A stretch of DNA of 64,000 bases from Miscanthus floridulus (taxonomy: Eukaryota > Streptophyta > Magnoliopsida > Poales > Poaceae): NCBI RefSeq assembly GCF_019320115.1, contig NC_089584.1, positions 74,679,533-74,743,532 of the forward strand, given 5' to 3'. The notes below the pieces were generated by a model that saw only the letters and a program-made list of their open reading frames with translations, made no database searches and had not been told where the DNA came from. Positions 32,767 through 45,160 of this stretch are shown here, one piece after another (positions within the stretch are counted from its first letter, which is position 1; every line of letters begins with the position of its first letter). A program made the position numbers and the translations under genes.

Positions 32767-33345
32767 TTCTATGAGTTGGGCTTATGTCATGGTTACATCT
32801 GCCCAGGTGTTTTTGATTTCTGCATGTGGTATAAACTGCAGTATTTTAAGCTGTACTGTTGTGTTGTTGAAATTCTATGAACTCTGAATTTGAATTGTGT
32901 CACACTTCTGCATGTCTATGTCATCTTCTTGAGATGGACAAAGGCCAAATAAATACAGTTTTCTTGATAGAATAAGTTGTCAGATGCGTGCAAACTATCT
33001 TTTTTTTCTTCTATGTGACCATTTGCTAAGCAACAGTTTTGACACTTGTTAGTCTGTGGCTCTGTGCACTGCATTGCTTTTGAGCACTTGAGCAATATAC
33101 TTGTGAATTTTATACAAGCACTGGTGACTGCAAAGCATGTAATGAGATGGTTCCTTGAACTTCAAGCTGGTATTCAATTTGACTGGTGAGAGTGAGACTA
33201 TCTTCCTAAGTTCACTTTTCTGCTCTATGTCGGCCAAGTCCTGGTTATAGGTCGTAGAGTAAATCATGCCTTGCTCTTTCTTGTAACCATTCTTCAAACG
33301 TGTGCTGATATCCAGATTTTGGTTGCAGCCGCAAATTCAGGGGCA
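32767..33345 (+). other. Probable 3' UTR and intergenic DNA
   Basis: T-rich sequence with possible plant poly(A) signals (GGCCAAATAAATAC near 32943). No other gene seen. Confidence 0.5.
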
Positions 33346-33365
33346 TATCACAATTGACACATTCA
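33346..33365. repeat. Left target duplication of SINE copy C
   Basis: TATCACAATTGACACATTCA here is repeated exactly at 33538-33557. Confidence 0.94.
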
Positions 33366-33537
33366 GAAGGGCGGGCCTGGTGCAAGCGGTAGAGTCTTAC
33401 CGCCTGTGACCGGAAGGTCCCAGGTTCGAGTCGCAGTCTCCTCGCATTGCATAGGCGAGGGTAAGTCTTGCCACTGACACCCTTCCCCAGACCCCGCACA
33501 GAGCGGGAGCTCTCTGCACTGGGTACGTCATTTTTTT
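33366..33537 (+). mobile_element. Au-type SINE, copy C, full length
   Basis: Head GGGCGGGCCTGGTGCAAG, B-box region AGGTTCGAGTCGCAG, then CTTCCCCAGACCCCGC, GGGAGCTCTCTGCACTGG and an eight-T tail. The 20-bp target duplication is perfect, so this insertion is probably fairly recent. Confidence 0.94.
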
Positions 33538-33557
33538 TATCACAATTGACACATTCA

Positions 33558-34488
33558 CTCTGTGGTGGCATCCTAGGGAATAGGAATCATTATCTTACCA
33601 ACTGCAATGCATGGAAGATGATAAGGAAACGATCTGACACCTCCACAAGGATGGTGAGCAAATGACCAGCCTTGCTTGCTGCTGCAATGGTGAGGAACTT
33701 GGTTTCCAAAGGCACAGTGAGAACATATTTGTGGAACCGGGTCATTGGCTGATCATTTTGGTGGATGCTAATGGACACGCCTTCCTGGCTTTCTTGGTGA
33801 ACAATGGTGGTCACTGCACATTCAGGAGCATTGTAAGCTCATGCCATGCACTGTGCAGTGTCCTGGTGCGGCTGAGTGTTCTCTTACCAATTGCCACACA
33901 TACGAGTGAAGAGATGATGGATGGATGATTTGCCGTCTTCATTGGATTGTGAGGAAACTTGGTTCCTGAAGGCTTCACGAAAACATGTCTGCAACATCAG
34001 AGGCGTCTGACAGATGTTTTGAAGCATGGTATTCATGGCGATCTTGGTGACCGACAATGTTCTGGAGGGGCTTTGTGCTCACAAGCACGGCCTCGCTGAA
34101 AACAACTTCTGTCAGTCGGTGAAATGCCATTCGATGCACTTACCTAACTAGCTCTGCATTCTGGCATTCATAGTTGTTGTTTGAATAGAAACTTGTTATC
34201 ATAACTTATCTGATTCTGATAGCGTTTGATTGTGTTATACTTAAGAAGCAAGAAACCGTGAGTGTGACAACCAGAATGAGGTCACCAATGTCGTCATTTC
34301 AACACACAACATTATCTATCTATTATTCCTAGACAGCTGTGCAGTCAAATGTGACACCGTGCTCTGCGGTTGCCATGTTCACGTCACTACCTTCACCAGG
34401 CTACTTTTTTCGGATCTAAAATCTGACCCAACAGCCAGAAGAACTCAGGTTGGACAGTGTGGTCCGTTCCACTGGGGACCTAGACCAG
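33558..34488. other. Intergenic, no recognised gene
   Basis: A diverged repeat (GAGGAACTTGGTTTCCAAAG near 33690, GAGGAAACTTGGTTCCTGAA near 33951) suggests an old duplication about 260 bases apart. Frames of 74-88 codons on both strands show nothing familiar. The last 100 or so bases should hold the 5' UTR of the methyltransferase gene. Confidence 0.45.
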
Positions 34489-35534
34489 ATGGCCGGGCTA
34501 TTCACCGAGCAGGCTGCTATGTACGCCGCAGCGCGCCCGGCGTACCCGAAGGATCTGTTTGCCAAGCTCTCGGCGCGCACTGCTCACCACCGCGGCGCTT
34601 GGGACGTTGGTACTGGCAATGGCCAGGCAGCCATCGGTGTAAGCATGCATCTCAAGTCCCTGCTGCTCTCTATAGAGCAGCGTCTTCAATTCAATCTCTT
34701 CATGTTTAATTCACACACACACACACACACACACACAAATCTCTTCATGCTTACAGTGACGCCACCGTGCAGGTCGCGGAGCACTACGACAGCGTGGTGG
34801 CCACGGACACGTCCGCGGAGCAGCTGTGGCACGCCACGCCACACCCGAAGGTCCGGTACATGCACACCCCCGACGCCACACCGGGGGAGGAGGACCTTGT
34901 CGCCATGCTGGGCGGCGAGGCCAGCGTGGACCTCATCACGGTGGCGCAGGCCGTGCACTGGTTCGACATCCCGGCGTTCTATGCCGTGGCGCGCCGCGTC
35001 CTGCGCAGGCCCGGCGGGGTGATCGCGGTCTGGGGCTACAACTACGGCATGAGCCCCGTGGAGGACATGATGGCGCGCTTCTTCCACACCACGCTGCCCT
35101 ACTGGGACCCCAGAGCTCGGTACAACACTGCTAATCCTGACCAACTATGTAAATAATGCACCAAAAAGGAAACAACGAGCATCTTTGTCAGATGTGTGAT
35201 CCTTCATCCATGCCTGGTATCATGCAGGTATTGCACTGACGGATACCGGGACCTGCCGTTCCCGTTCGAGGACATCGGGCTTGGGAAGGAAGGCGAGCCG
35301 GCGAGCCTCGACATGGAACAGGAGATGTCGTTCGAGGGCCTGATCGCCATGCTGAGGTCGTGGTCGGCGGTGACAACGGCCAAGCAGCAGGGCGTGGACC
35401 TGCTGGGGGAGCGCGTTGTGAAGGAGCTGGAGGAAGGGTGGGGAGGGGCGTCGCTGGTGCGGAAGGTCACCTACAAGGGCTTCCTGCTGGCAGGCACCCC
35501 GGGGCCCATGGCTGATGAGTTATGTTGCTCTTAG
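34489..35534 (+). CDS. SAM-dependent methyltransferase (Methyltransf_11 type)
   Basis: Three exons: 34489-34638, 34773-35119 and 35228-35534, 267 residues, all with GT-AG borders and in-frame joins. SAM-binding motif I is AWDVGTGNGQAA (about 37-48). VVATDTSAEQL holds the acidic residue after strand 2, and DLITVAQAVHWFD is the motif IV/post-IV region. The C-terminus ends in VTYKGFLLAGTPG and a short tail. It resembles the plant proteins annotated as putative methyltransferase DDB_G0268948-like, whose substrate is unknown. I start at MAGLFTEQAA, the usual family N-terminus; an in-frame ATG 13 codons earlier would add MDSVVRSTGDLDQ. Intron 1 holds an AC microsatellite. Length is normal for the family and no defect is seen. 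Confidence 0.9.
34712..34737. repeat. (CA)13 microsatellite in methyltransferase intron 1
   Basis: Thirteen uninterrupted CA units, flanked by copies of CTCTTCATG on both sides. Confidence 0.95.
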
Positions 35535-35680
35535 CTTCCTGCGATTGGACTGGGAGTAATAATCATTTGTATTTCGTAAATAACATGGCATTAATTTTGT
35601 TGCCATCTTCTATGATCCATTATTCCTACTTTTTTAATCACGACGATTTGAATGGTCTGACAAGTAATACTGATGAAGGC
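35535..35680 (+). other. Probable 3' UTR of the methyltransferase gene
   Basis: T-rich sequence after the stop codon, with no frame of its own. Confidence 0.45.
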
Positions 35681-35683
35681 TCT

Positions 35684-35806
35684 GTTCGTTTATCTTATAA
35701 TCCGTCTTTTTCAGCTTGTTTTTCCAGCCGGAACAGTGTTTTCTCTCCCAACAAATTAGCCAGAACAGTGTTTCGGCTTGTTTTCCGCAAAGCGAACGGG
35801 GCCGAA
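35684..35806. mobile_element. MITE of the GTTCG/AACAGTGTTTT family
   Basis: Left GGCTCTGTTCGTTTATC and right GCGAACGGGGCC are inverted. GGAACAGTGTTTTCTCTCCC and CCAGAACAGTGTTTCGG lie inside. Confidence 0.65.
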
Positions 35807-35809
35807 AAC

Positions 35810-36540
35810 AACGCGTGTTTTGCCACATTCAATGAAGAAGGAAAAAAAAGACATTCCAACATATTCTTGAATTTCACAGCAGAAAGAGGAAATGGATTCA
35901 CTAGAATTCCAAATACTGAGATTTCTTAGGGAAAAAACTCTGTAGACTTTTAAGAAAAACTGCTAGAACCGCCTAGCTTTGAACCCAGGAGAAAGCTAAA
36001 TTAAAAGCTTTGATCATGGCAAGTCAAATTTCAAGTGTGATGACAAAACAGGGCCTAGATCACACCTAGGTATTTACTTCCTCCCCGCACGCAAATTTTG
36101 GATCATCACGTTTTATTTCGTTTTCCTCGTCCTCTTCATCGCCACACACGCATCACCATTGTCCGGTTGTTCCAACTCCCAACCTCGTCCTTTTCCCTCA
36201 GCCACCAGCTGCGTTCCTTGCTGCTTTTTGTTCCTTTGCCCACTGAATTTTGAAGTCCTCGACCCTAAACCGGTAAACCCCAAATTCTGAGTTGTAGGAG
36301 AAGCTGGGGCTCACTAGAGACGGAGGAGGTGGTAGATTTCAGGGTGTTCGGCTGGTAGATAAAACCACTATAGTTCTGGATGATTCAACAGTGTTATATG
36401 AGACAAGAACAGCCGAAGCATAAAACAATTTGAGAGGTAACTTAAGTGTGACTGTGTGAGGGGAGGGAGGAAAAAAAATCAAATCCAAGGTGGAGTCAGA
36501 AACATAAAAGAAACCGGAGCTTCATGCAACATGACCGAAA
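35810..36540. other. Intergenic, no gene seen
   Basis: AT-rich then mixed sequence with short frames only. Confidence 0.45.
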
Positions 36541-37625
36541 AACGATGTTTACATTAAAAAAAGAACACCACTGGGTTGCTTTTCATTCACGGCACTGCTA
36601 GCGCCCGCCTGCAGTTGCAGTTCATCATATCCGCACCTCCGTTTCACACGTCCACACGGGGGCGGGGGCGCTACCCAGACATCGCCCCCCCCCCCCCCCC
36701 CCCCGCAGGGGCCATGCCGCCCGGACGTCGCCCGCGCGGGGACTGGTCGCGCTACTAACCATGCGCATCTCATGCGCAACAACCGATCCATTTTTTAAAC
36801 ATCCAGATACAACACTAACATATAAAAGAAGACGGATGAAACACATGAAACATATGTCTGAAAAACTTACAAAAACACTTGAAAATCATTGCAAACATAC
36901 ATAATATCTAAATAAAACACTTGCAACATATGTGTGAAACATATACAATATCTAGATAAATACACTTGCAACATACGTCTGAAAAAACAGATGAAACATT
37001 GTGAACACACGCTTGCAACATACGTATACAACCATTGTAACATATGCAACATTCCAATCTATTTTTACAACATCCATATATAACACTTGCAACATATCTC
37101 TGAAACATCTAAAACACTTGAAACATACTCTTGCAACATGCGCTTTCAGCGCAGCATCTCCTTGATGTTGTGGAGAATAGAGGCTCGTCGGCGTGTGGAG
37201 TTCATCGGTGTAGAGCTCGTTCATAACGCAGAGCTCGCCGCTCTTTGGAGAAGGCCACGACGGTCCGCTTCGGTTGGGGGGGGGGAGGGAAAGGGCCGTG
37301 GGGAAGGCCTGCTGGTCGTCGCTGCTAGCACGAGCTGTCGCTGGAAAGGGACAGAAGTGACCGGACGGGCGTGATGCAGAACGGAAACCGCGCGACAGAC
37401 GGTGAGCTCCGTGGAGAGGGAGGAAGGCGAGCGGCAGCTCTCAGCCGCGGTGCAGAGGAAGGATGGTTGTCGGCCTGGCGCGGTGGAGCACAGCCGCGAT
37501 TCAAGAGTGGGGTTCGAGAATGGGTGCGAGCATGGTGGCGATTCGAGACGTGAGATGGGTGCAACAATTGGGCGAGTGGTGGTGTTAGGCCGTTCGGGCG
37601 GGTAGAGGCCGACCAACAGTTGAAC
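36541..37625. repeat. Unclassified repetitive region with GCAACATA-type short repeats
   Basis: Between 36840 and 37140, variants of ACACTTGCAACATACGTCTG recur irregularly. On either side lie GC-rich blocks, including a 20-C run and 37240-37560. Frames on the minus strand rich in Met, Leu, Gln and Cys come from the short repeat. I suspect a non-autonomous transposon but could not find its ends. Confidence 0.4.
36685..36704. repeat. (C)20 mononucleotide run
   Basis: Twenty consecutive C, preceded by ATCG and followed by GCAGGGG. Such runs are prone to length error in assemblies. Confidence 0.85.
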
Positions 37626-37904
37626 GGACGTGCCCATAGCATTTCGGTTTCATTATATCTTTTGAGGGAAAAGGATCTGGCAGTGCATAGCGAGGCAATA
37701 AAGATTTGCGATGATTCAATGAAGGATTCTGGTGGTTGTGAACTTGTGACGTGGGTTAGTTGCGGATTGAAGATACGCCCATGGAACAATGGCATCGAAC
37801 GTACACGAATTAGTTGCGGACTCTTTTTGAGAGGAATGGTCTTTTGAAACGCAAAGATGTTTTTGTACTACTTTGTACATAATATTGAGCACTTTTCTGT
37901 GATA

Positions 37905-38145
37905 TACGAGTTAAATGCAATTCTAAAATAGTACCAAATTTAAGTATTTTAAGTTTGACTATAAAAAATATATTAATATTTATAATATCACATAAGTATT
38001 TAATAGATTTGTTATATGATATATTTTCATACTAATTTGTTGTCCTAAACATCAATATTTTTATCTTTATATTTTGGTCAAACTTTAGATTTGTTAGCTA
38101 AGAATGTAACTAGAATTGCATATTTTTATAGACAGAGGTAGTCGA
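37905..38145. mobile_element. Stowaway-like MITE remnant
   Basis: AT-rich body with TTGGTCAAACTTTAGATTTG, ending AATTGCATATTTTTATAGAC and AGAGGTAG. The start of a second copy in opposite orientation (CCTCTGTCCATAAAAATGC) lies at 38262-38350. Confidence 0.5.
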
Positions 38146-38539
38146 ATTCAATGGTCTTGCTCTGCCGTGATTCTAAAACAGACGTGGTTGCTTGTGTTTC
38201 ATCCGCTGATGAGGTAGATGCAGGTAGACTGTTGCAGCAAGCCGTTCCCATGAAGGTACCACCTCTGTCCATAAAAATGCAATTATAGTCGTATTCTGGT
38301 TGATATGTCTAAAGTTTAACCAAATATATAGATAAAATAATAATAAATAAATAAATAATATAAAGGACTCTAAAGTTATTATCTATCCGGTGATATTAAA
38401 TTTTGACCCTTGCACACGTGTCCGTTTCCGATACGAATCATACCTCACTCGGAGCTCATACGTCCGCGTCCTATCCGGTTACAATACGAAGACCGGATCC
38501 ACGTGTCCGCGTCCGAAACGAAACCCTAGAAGCTCATAC

Positions 38540-39045
38540 GTCTATGGCTGGATATCGAGCTAGCTCGGCTTGTTATAGCTCGGCTCGTTAGCGAGCTCGA
38601 GCTAGCTCGTTTGGCTCACGAGCCAAAGCACACAAACACAGTACATAAAAATTATAACCGCAAGTTAGCAACAAACACATCACATACATATTTAAAATGG
38701 AATAAACAAAATACATATGAATTTTGAACTCGTCTCGTGTGAATATGATGCCGTGGGGTAGGCCGGTGGGGTAACTGGATGGGGCCATGTGGTCTATTGG
38801 TCTAGGAGTTTAGTGTTTTAATCGTGTTGGGCCATAGGCAGTGGAATATATGAATTGCTTAAAGTTGTATTGGGCTGGACCGAGGAATATATGGGTTGAT
38901 TGTAGCTGTTGTCATGTGAATCACCTTGGCTTGTTTTGGCTCATGAGCTGGCTCGTTAAATAAAAATTCAAACGAGCTGAGCTCAAGCCGGGCCACTAAT
39001 GAGCGAGTTGAGCGAGCTAACGAGTTACGAGTTTTTCGTCTAGGC
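38540..39045. repeat. Unclassified repeat rich in GAGCTAGCTCG/GGCTCGTT
   Basis: GCTCGGCTCGTTAGCGAGC with GAGCTAGCTCG on the left and GAGCGAGTTGAGCGAGC on the right are partly inverted. The middle is not coding. Confidence 0.4.
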
Positions 39046-39385
39046 CTACATACGTCGCATCCGACTATTGAGGTTCAATTGAAAAATTATGCCCCTAGTG
39101 TAACACATTGGCATACCTCTAGTATAGGTAAAAATATTAGTGATTATGACACGAAAGAAGTACCAATAGTATAAAAGTGCATCACATGCCCAATATAATA
39201 ATACTTATTTTATATTATAAATATTATTTTTTATTTCCAGTTAGTTAAACTTAAGAATTTTTACTTCGACGGAATTACTATTTTTAAACGGAGGAGGAGG
39301 GATGCTAAAAATGAGCAAACTTGGCTGAAGCCAATCCCATGTTGAGAGTTGTCCACAAACAACAACCATCTCACCCATCCCACTG

Positions 39386-39528
39386 TGGCCCCGTTCGCTG
39401 GTCTGAAACTTGACTGAAACTGACTGAAAACACTGTTTCGGCTAAATTATTGTGAGAGAAAAACACTGTTCTGGCTAAAAAAAGAAGCCGAACAAGCCGA
39501 GTATGGGGTAAGCCGAACATGACCTGTG
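39386..39528. mobile_element. MITE of the GTTCG/AACAGTGTTTT family
   Basis: Begins GGCCCCGTTCGCTGGTC and ends AAGCCGAACATGACC. Inside is TGTGAGAGAAAAACACTGTT, shared with the copies at 26.5 and 45.6 kb. Confidence 0.65.
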
Positions 39529-39576
39529 TGTTTTCCTCTGACGGTGAGTATTGAGTACTCCCGCGTCCTAAACTAA

Positions 39577-39895
39577 GAGGGTGTTTGGTTCCTCCTCCTA
39601 AACTTTAGTCGCTGTCTCGTCAGATGTTTGGGTATATGCATAGAATATTAAATATAGACTAATTACAAAACGAAATGCACATATTGAAACTGTTTTGCGA
39701 GACAAATTTTTAAGCTTAATTTGTACATAATTTGACAATGTGATGCTGCAGTAACGTGTGCTAATAATGGATTAATTAGACTTAATAAATTCATCTCGCG
39801 GATTACTGACGAATTCTATAATTTATTTATTTTATTAGTATCCGAACACCTCTTGCGACACCTCCTAAACTTTAGTCACTAGATCCAAACACCCC
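39577..39895. mobile_element. Tourist-like MITE with TAA target duplication
   Basis: TAA at 39574-39576 and 39896-39898. Left GGGTGTTTGGTTCC followed by CCTCCTAAACTTTAGTC is mirrored by the right GACACCTCCTAAACTTTAGT and GATCCAAACACCCC. Confidence 0.8.
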
Positions 39896-39899
39896 TAAA

Positions 39900-40135
39900 T
39901 CTCCACCTCGTATTTCGAGCATTCAAACAATCTAAATTTTGACTAAATATATATATTAAAAATAATAGTTGTGATATCGTATAAGTATCATTAGATTGAT
40001 CACATCACATATTTTTATAATAAACATATTTAGAGATATAAATGTTGATACTATTTTCTATAAATCTAATAAAAGTTGATATTGGTTGACTCCTCGATAT
40101 GAGATGAAAACTTATTTTGAAATAGAGAAATAGTA
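39900..40135. repeat. AT-rich Stowaway-like remnant
   Basis: TTTTGACTAAATATATAT, GATATAAATGTTGATACTAT and CTATAAATCTAATAAAAG are the worn interior typical of these MITEs. Ends are unclear. Confidence 0.4.
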
Positions 40136-40187
40136 TTTAGCAGACCCTGGCCTAGACTCGAGAGAGAGCGAGAGATGCTCTATCCAA

Positions 40188-40378
40188 GGTCTCGTTTGGA
40201 TCCTACGGATTTCGAGAATCTGAACAGAGAAAATCCCACGATCCTAAATTTTCATTCAAAGCTCTAGATTTTATAGAAAAGAATTTTAACTCACATAATT
40301 TAGTTTTTTCGAAATTCAATGAAGATGTTAGAGTTTTTTTTTATCCAGATTCTCGAAATCCCCTGGGTCCAAACGGTA
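40188..40378. mobile_element. MITE with about 30-bp terminal inverted repeats
   Basis: Left CGTTTGGATCC then GGATTTCGAGAATCTG is mirrored by CAGATTCTCGAAATCC then GGGTCCAAACGG at the right. 191 bp. Target duplication not clear. Confidence 0.7.
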
Positions 40379-40951
40379 CAGAACAAAAGATAGCTCTGTG
40401 GGCCCTAGAAACCAAGGGGAGTGTCTAAGGCAAAAGGCGGTAGGACCACACTGTCAGTGGGCAACCCCTCTTCGTCCCCGATTTTATTTTATGTATTTAT
40501 ATTTATTTATTTATTTATTATCACTAACGAGTAAGAAGAGAGGGCTGGCTTCCTTCCAACGCCACCAACGCCAACGCCAACGCGAAGCCGGAGCCACCGT
40601 CCACCCCTGGCTGGGCCTCTGGCAATTAATCCCCTCGCTTTCGTAACCTCCAGTCCTCCACCACCTCTTTCTTACGACAAAACAAGCCTGATGGCTTCCT
40701 CTCCATCTCGTGCGACTGCGCTGCCCTAGAACCCTCGCCGCCGCCCTTCTTACGATTCCCCTATCCCCGATCGCCCCCTGACACGTCCGCCGGCCCCGGA
40801 TCCTGCACCGGAATTCCGCGCGGAATTCCGGGCCGGATCGAAATCGAACCGAACCGAACCGCCTCACTGCGTGCGCCCCCGATCAGCGAACTCCCACGCG
40901 CGCGCGCACGTACGCACGCCTGACGCGGTTGGATCCTCCGATTTGCCGCGG
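40379..40951. other. Upstream region and 5' UTR of the MYB-histone gene
   Basis: An AT-rich block (TTTATATTTATTTATTTATT, 40497 onward) is followed by GC-rich, C/T-rich DNA up to the start codon, as expected for a broad-type plant promoter. A GCGCGC run lies at 40900. Confidence 0.4.
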
Positions 40952-43900
40952 ATGGGGGCGCCGAAGCAGCGCTGGACGCCGGAGGAAGAGGCCGCGCTCA
41001 AGGCCGGCGTCGCCAAGCACGGGCCCGGCAAGTGGCGCACCATCCTCCGGGACTCAGACTTCAGCGAGCTCCTGCGCCTCCGCTCCAATGTTGACCTCAA
41101 GGTGACGCTCGGATCGCCGGGGAGGGTGGGCTGTGGGTTTTTGGCGATCAGCTGGGGGGAATAAATCTCCAGTCCTTTTAGTAGGTTAAATTGAATGAAA
41201 GAAATTTGCGGTTTTGGACGGTCCTAACAGCTTGGCGTGTTCTTTATTTGGTTCTAGATCGGGATTTTAGGTGGTTGGTAGTGGGGATTGCATAGAGTTT
41301 GAGGGCGCGGCTCGAGAGTAATCTGAGATGTCAGGAACTTCTAGCCATAGCATCATGATGCCCCCAAAAGCTCTCACACCCACCTTTGTTTCATTCCATG
41401 TAGAGATTTTTTCCTTCACTTTGTTAGGTTTTGATGGTTCCTTGGGAGGCCTTGTTAGGTCTTGATGATTCCTTGGGAGATCACTTCCATGTGGAGATCT
41501 TGTTCACCATAACTACGATTTGTTTTGTTGGACACCATCTGTATTTAGTCTCCAAGTTCATTTTGAATGTCTGTATCGACGAGTACAAATGAATCTTTGG
41601 TATGGTCTATTTGTGCAGGACAAGTGGCGCAACTTGAGCGTCACCGCAGGAGGTTACGGTTCTAGAGAGAAGGCAAGGATGGCCTTGAAGAAAGGCAGGC
41701 GCATGGTGCCTAAGCTTACTGCTGAGCCGATGGATACAGATGGGAAGGATATGGACAACGCTCATGACGCAGTCATTGAAGTGGAACCGTTAGCAATGGC
41801 TTTGGAGCCTTTGGCAATTGAGGAAAGTCCAGATATGTCAGTTGCTAGGTCAGTACGCTCGGTGCAAATATTTTATCTAAGCTACTTATTGTACTTACGA
41901 GTAACTTACCTTTTCAGTTCGCCATCTTCCTTTTTGGTGAATGTGTTTTATGTGGATACGTGGGACTAGATAGAAATCATCGATATAAATTGATTTGGAG
42001 TTCTGATTCTAGTCCTGCCTGGTTAGACATTAAAGTTCAGAAGTTGACCGTAACGGAAATTCTTTTTAAACCATATTACGGTATCTGAACTGTCTCGACA
42101 ACAACTAGTGCAGGAATTTTCAGTTGTATTTTGAGTTGGGGTTCGTGATTTTGTTTACATGAACAGTCCAACTTACAAGCACATTAAAGGACAAACCTAA
42201 AATAAGCATATAAGCAGTGATCTGGTAGCAATTCAAATGCTTGCCTATTTTCTATCATATTATAAGCACGCATACATTTCCTTTGATGCTCAGTTTGACC
42301 TCTCTCATCATGTGTTTAGTTATTAAAGTTCCATGTCCATTTTTTAGGAAATGAAATATAAATTGTTACTCCCTCCCTTTTATTTTAGAAGGCATGTTTT
42401 TTCAATGATATTCAAATATAAAAGGCGCACAGTTCCCAATGCTTCCTATACAACAAAAAGCTAGTTAACTTAATGCACATAGCAATGATTTTTTTTTCCT
42501 CCAACTCAATTTATTTGTACCAAAGCAACAGAGAAGTAATAGCTACGGCGAGCATGTATACATGCAACCAGTGCGAATGACTCTTTGTCGTGTGCATGTA
42601 TGCACACAGTAGTAATGTGGAGTTACTTGGGTCACTTCAGTGAGATTAGCAAGCTTGTTTGTCTTTGTTCCCAAATAAATGTGCTCGCTAAAACTGAATG
42701 GAGGGACCTTGCTGCTGAATTGATGGTAACCATGCATGAGAAGATATAAAATTATATGGTGATCATAATAGAAACAGAAGACTATGCACATGCACATGTT
42801 AAACCCTTATGGCCAATATGCCAATGGTGGGCTATGTGCACACAGTCATTAAATCATTCTCGCAAAGAAAACAGATTAATAATGTTGACCTGACTGTACT
42901 TACAAGTTGGACATGCCCTCTATGTTTGAACCAGTCACAGAAAATCTGATTGGGGCAGAGGGGCGAGGGTTCAGGGTTGTCGGTATCTAAAAACATGGGT
43001 CGAAGGTGGTAGTTCGGAACAATGGAATCCAATCAATCTGGGTCGATAATTGGATTTGGGGTCGATGAGCCATGATATCCCATGCACAAATAGTTACAGA
43101 AAATCAATACAAAGAATACAAATCCAACACACTACCCACCTAATGTAACCGTGTGACAGTCATGCTCAATCACGCAGCCTCCCTTTCTTGTTCCTCGCCT
43201 TCTCTCTGCTCAGGCAACCTAATGCCACTAGTCACGAATCAACCACGGCTAGCCAACATCTTGCACCAGGTGGTAGTGAAATTGATTGCCTACAATGTCC
43301 TCTTCTCTTTTGTGCACCCAGTTTCATTGGCAAAGGCTTAGTCTTGCATCAGATGTTGCTGCTCCCCAAGTCGTGCGGTCATGTCCATGATTGTTGGTAG
43401 TCATGTTCAACACTAGCTGTCTCCCATGTCTCAGCAACATAAACCCTCCTCTCCCCTGTACCTCATTACAGCCCTTTGGATCTGTGGTGTACAGTGTACT
43501 CCTGCCACAGTGGATTGGTGACCCAGACAGAATCAGGATGTTGACCTTGCTTGACCCGACCCTTGATTTGGGATGATGTCCTGGGGTTGCAGAACGCGCC
43601 CGACCCTGACCCCTGTGATTATGGTTTAGACATTATGGTAACAAAGATTAAGTGACGAACATATATATCTATCTTCCTTGCTATTTGTAGTCTGCAACAC
43701 ATGTCAGTTGATTACGTTCAGTCAAACCAACTTTGGGACATTCTTGGATGTATCCACATTTGTTATTCATCTTCTGATACTGCATAACAGTTTTAGCATT
43801 TTCGCCTCCTCTATGGTCTGTGCTATATTGAGATGTTCTGGTAGTGTCATAATTTGTTCCTATGGTGTGCAATACATCTGGATTCTGGAGCAAAATTTTC

Positions 43901-45160
43901 AAGTAAACTAAAAAGGAAACTGTTTGTGAATATATACAGTTGACACACACACATCCTCTGAGTTCCACGCATGCTGTGCTCTTCCTAATGTTCAATTCCT
44001 TACAGAGGTTGTCTTGTTATGAATGTTGATACTTTTGTGTAACATGTTTATTAGTACATAATTACATATCATTATTATTTTGTTTATTTACTTGTGATAG
44101 CATATCTGTTCAGCAGTTGGAGTCCACATTACTCTTTTCATTTTACTTCAATTGTTACTGTCCAACTCTTTAATTTATTCAGCATACTGCTTTCTTGATG
44201 CTTGGTCATCCAGTGTATTTTATGTATGTCTGTCATTTTTCCAGGCTCGATGATCTCATATTAGAAGCTATAAGGAAGCTTAACGAGCCTTCTGGGTCCA
44301 ATAAGGCAGCCATTGCTGCATATATTGAGGTTTGTGGATATCAGTTTATAGTGTGCTCACTTGTTTTATTTTGTGTTTTGTTTAACTTACTTACATCAGC
44401 TGTCCTGCTATTTATTTTCTGGTGACTGCTTTCTGTAATGGGAATTGTCTCATCCTTTTGTATGAAGCATCTGTGCTGATTTTTTGCTAACTTGAGCAAT
44501 CCTTTATTACCTTTTCTTTTACGGACGGATTTAACTTAAATTGACTATATGTTTAGGACCAATACTGGCCACCTGCTGATTTTCAACGCCTGCTATCTAC
44601 AAAATTGAAGTCATTGGTTAATTCCGGAAAATTAATCAAGGTCTCTCCCTCCCTCCTTCCCTGGGTCGTCTTTTTAGAAATATAAAAGTGGGGCCAGACT
44701 TCAAGCTGCATACTATTTGAATCATGATTGTAGGTAAACCAAAAGTTCAGAATTGCACCAAGTTCACCTCCCTCGGGTGGAATAAGCGCTAAGGTATCCT
44801 CTGCTAAAGGGATGGACACAGAAAATAATAATGCTAAACGGCTAACTAAGCCTCAAGTGGTTGCTGAACTGGAGAAGATGAAAGGCATGACCAAGGAGGA
44901 GGCAGCTGCCTTTGCTGCCAAGGCAGTTGCCGAGGCAGAAGTAGCAATAGCAGAAGCTGAGGAAGCAGCAAGAGTTGCAGAGGCTGCAGAAAATGATGCT
45001 GAAGCTGCAAAGGCTTTTCTCGATGCTGTCACTCTATCAATGAGAAGCAGGAATGCTGCTTCCATGGTATAGTGAACCCGTCCTTTGTTAGTATATAGCT
45101 GGTACATAAACTCTACAACTGATAACACTTTGATGGATGCAGATGCTTCGAGCTTGCTGA
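40952..45160 (+). CDS. Single-MYB-histone (TRB-type) telomere-repeat binding protein
   Basis: Six exons: 40952-41101, 41619-41848, 44245-44329, 44557-44640, 44734-45066 and 45143-45160, giving 299 residues. The N-terminus is a single MYB repeat ([20 protein letters not shown], then GKWRTIL) ending with the telobox motif LKDKWRNL, split by intron 1. A linker/winged-helix H1/H5 domain spans about 127-195 ([20 protein letters not shown], then AAIAAYIE and [18 protein letters not shown]). A long Ala/Glu coiled coil follows (about 220-285). The last exon is only 18 bases and encodes MLRAC-stop, the usual end of grass SMH proteins. These proteins bind TTTAGGG repeats and telobox promoters in nuclear chromatin. 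Intron 2 is 2.4 kb and may hold transposon fragments; nothing in the coding part is broken. Confidence 0.93.
41849..44244 (+). other. Long intron 2 of the MYB-histone gene
   Basis: No embedded gene was recognised. A CTCCCTCCC/ATTTTAGAAGGCATG fragment near 42371 may be a piece of Stowaway-type MITE. Sequence between 42540 and 43620 looks foreign in composition but I could not assign it. Confidence 0.4.

Noticed and set aside
36867..37224. Met/Cys-rich minus-strand frames
   Set aside because: They come from the GCAACATA short repeat and show no protein-like pattern.
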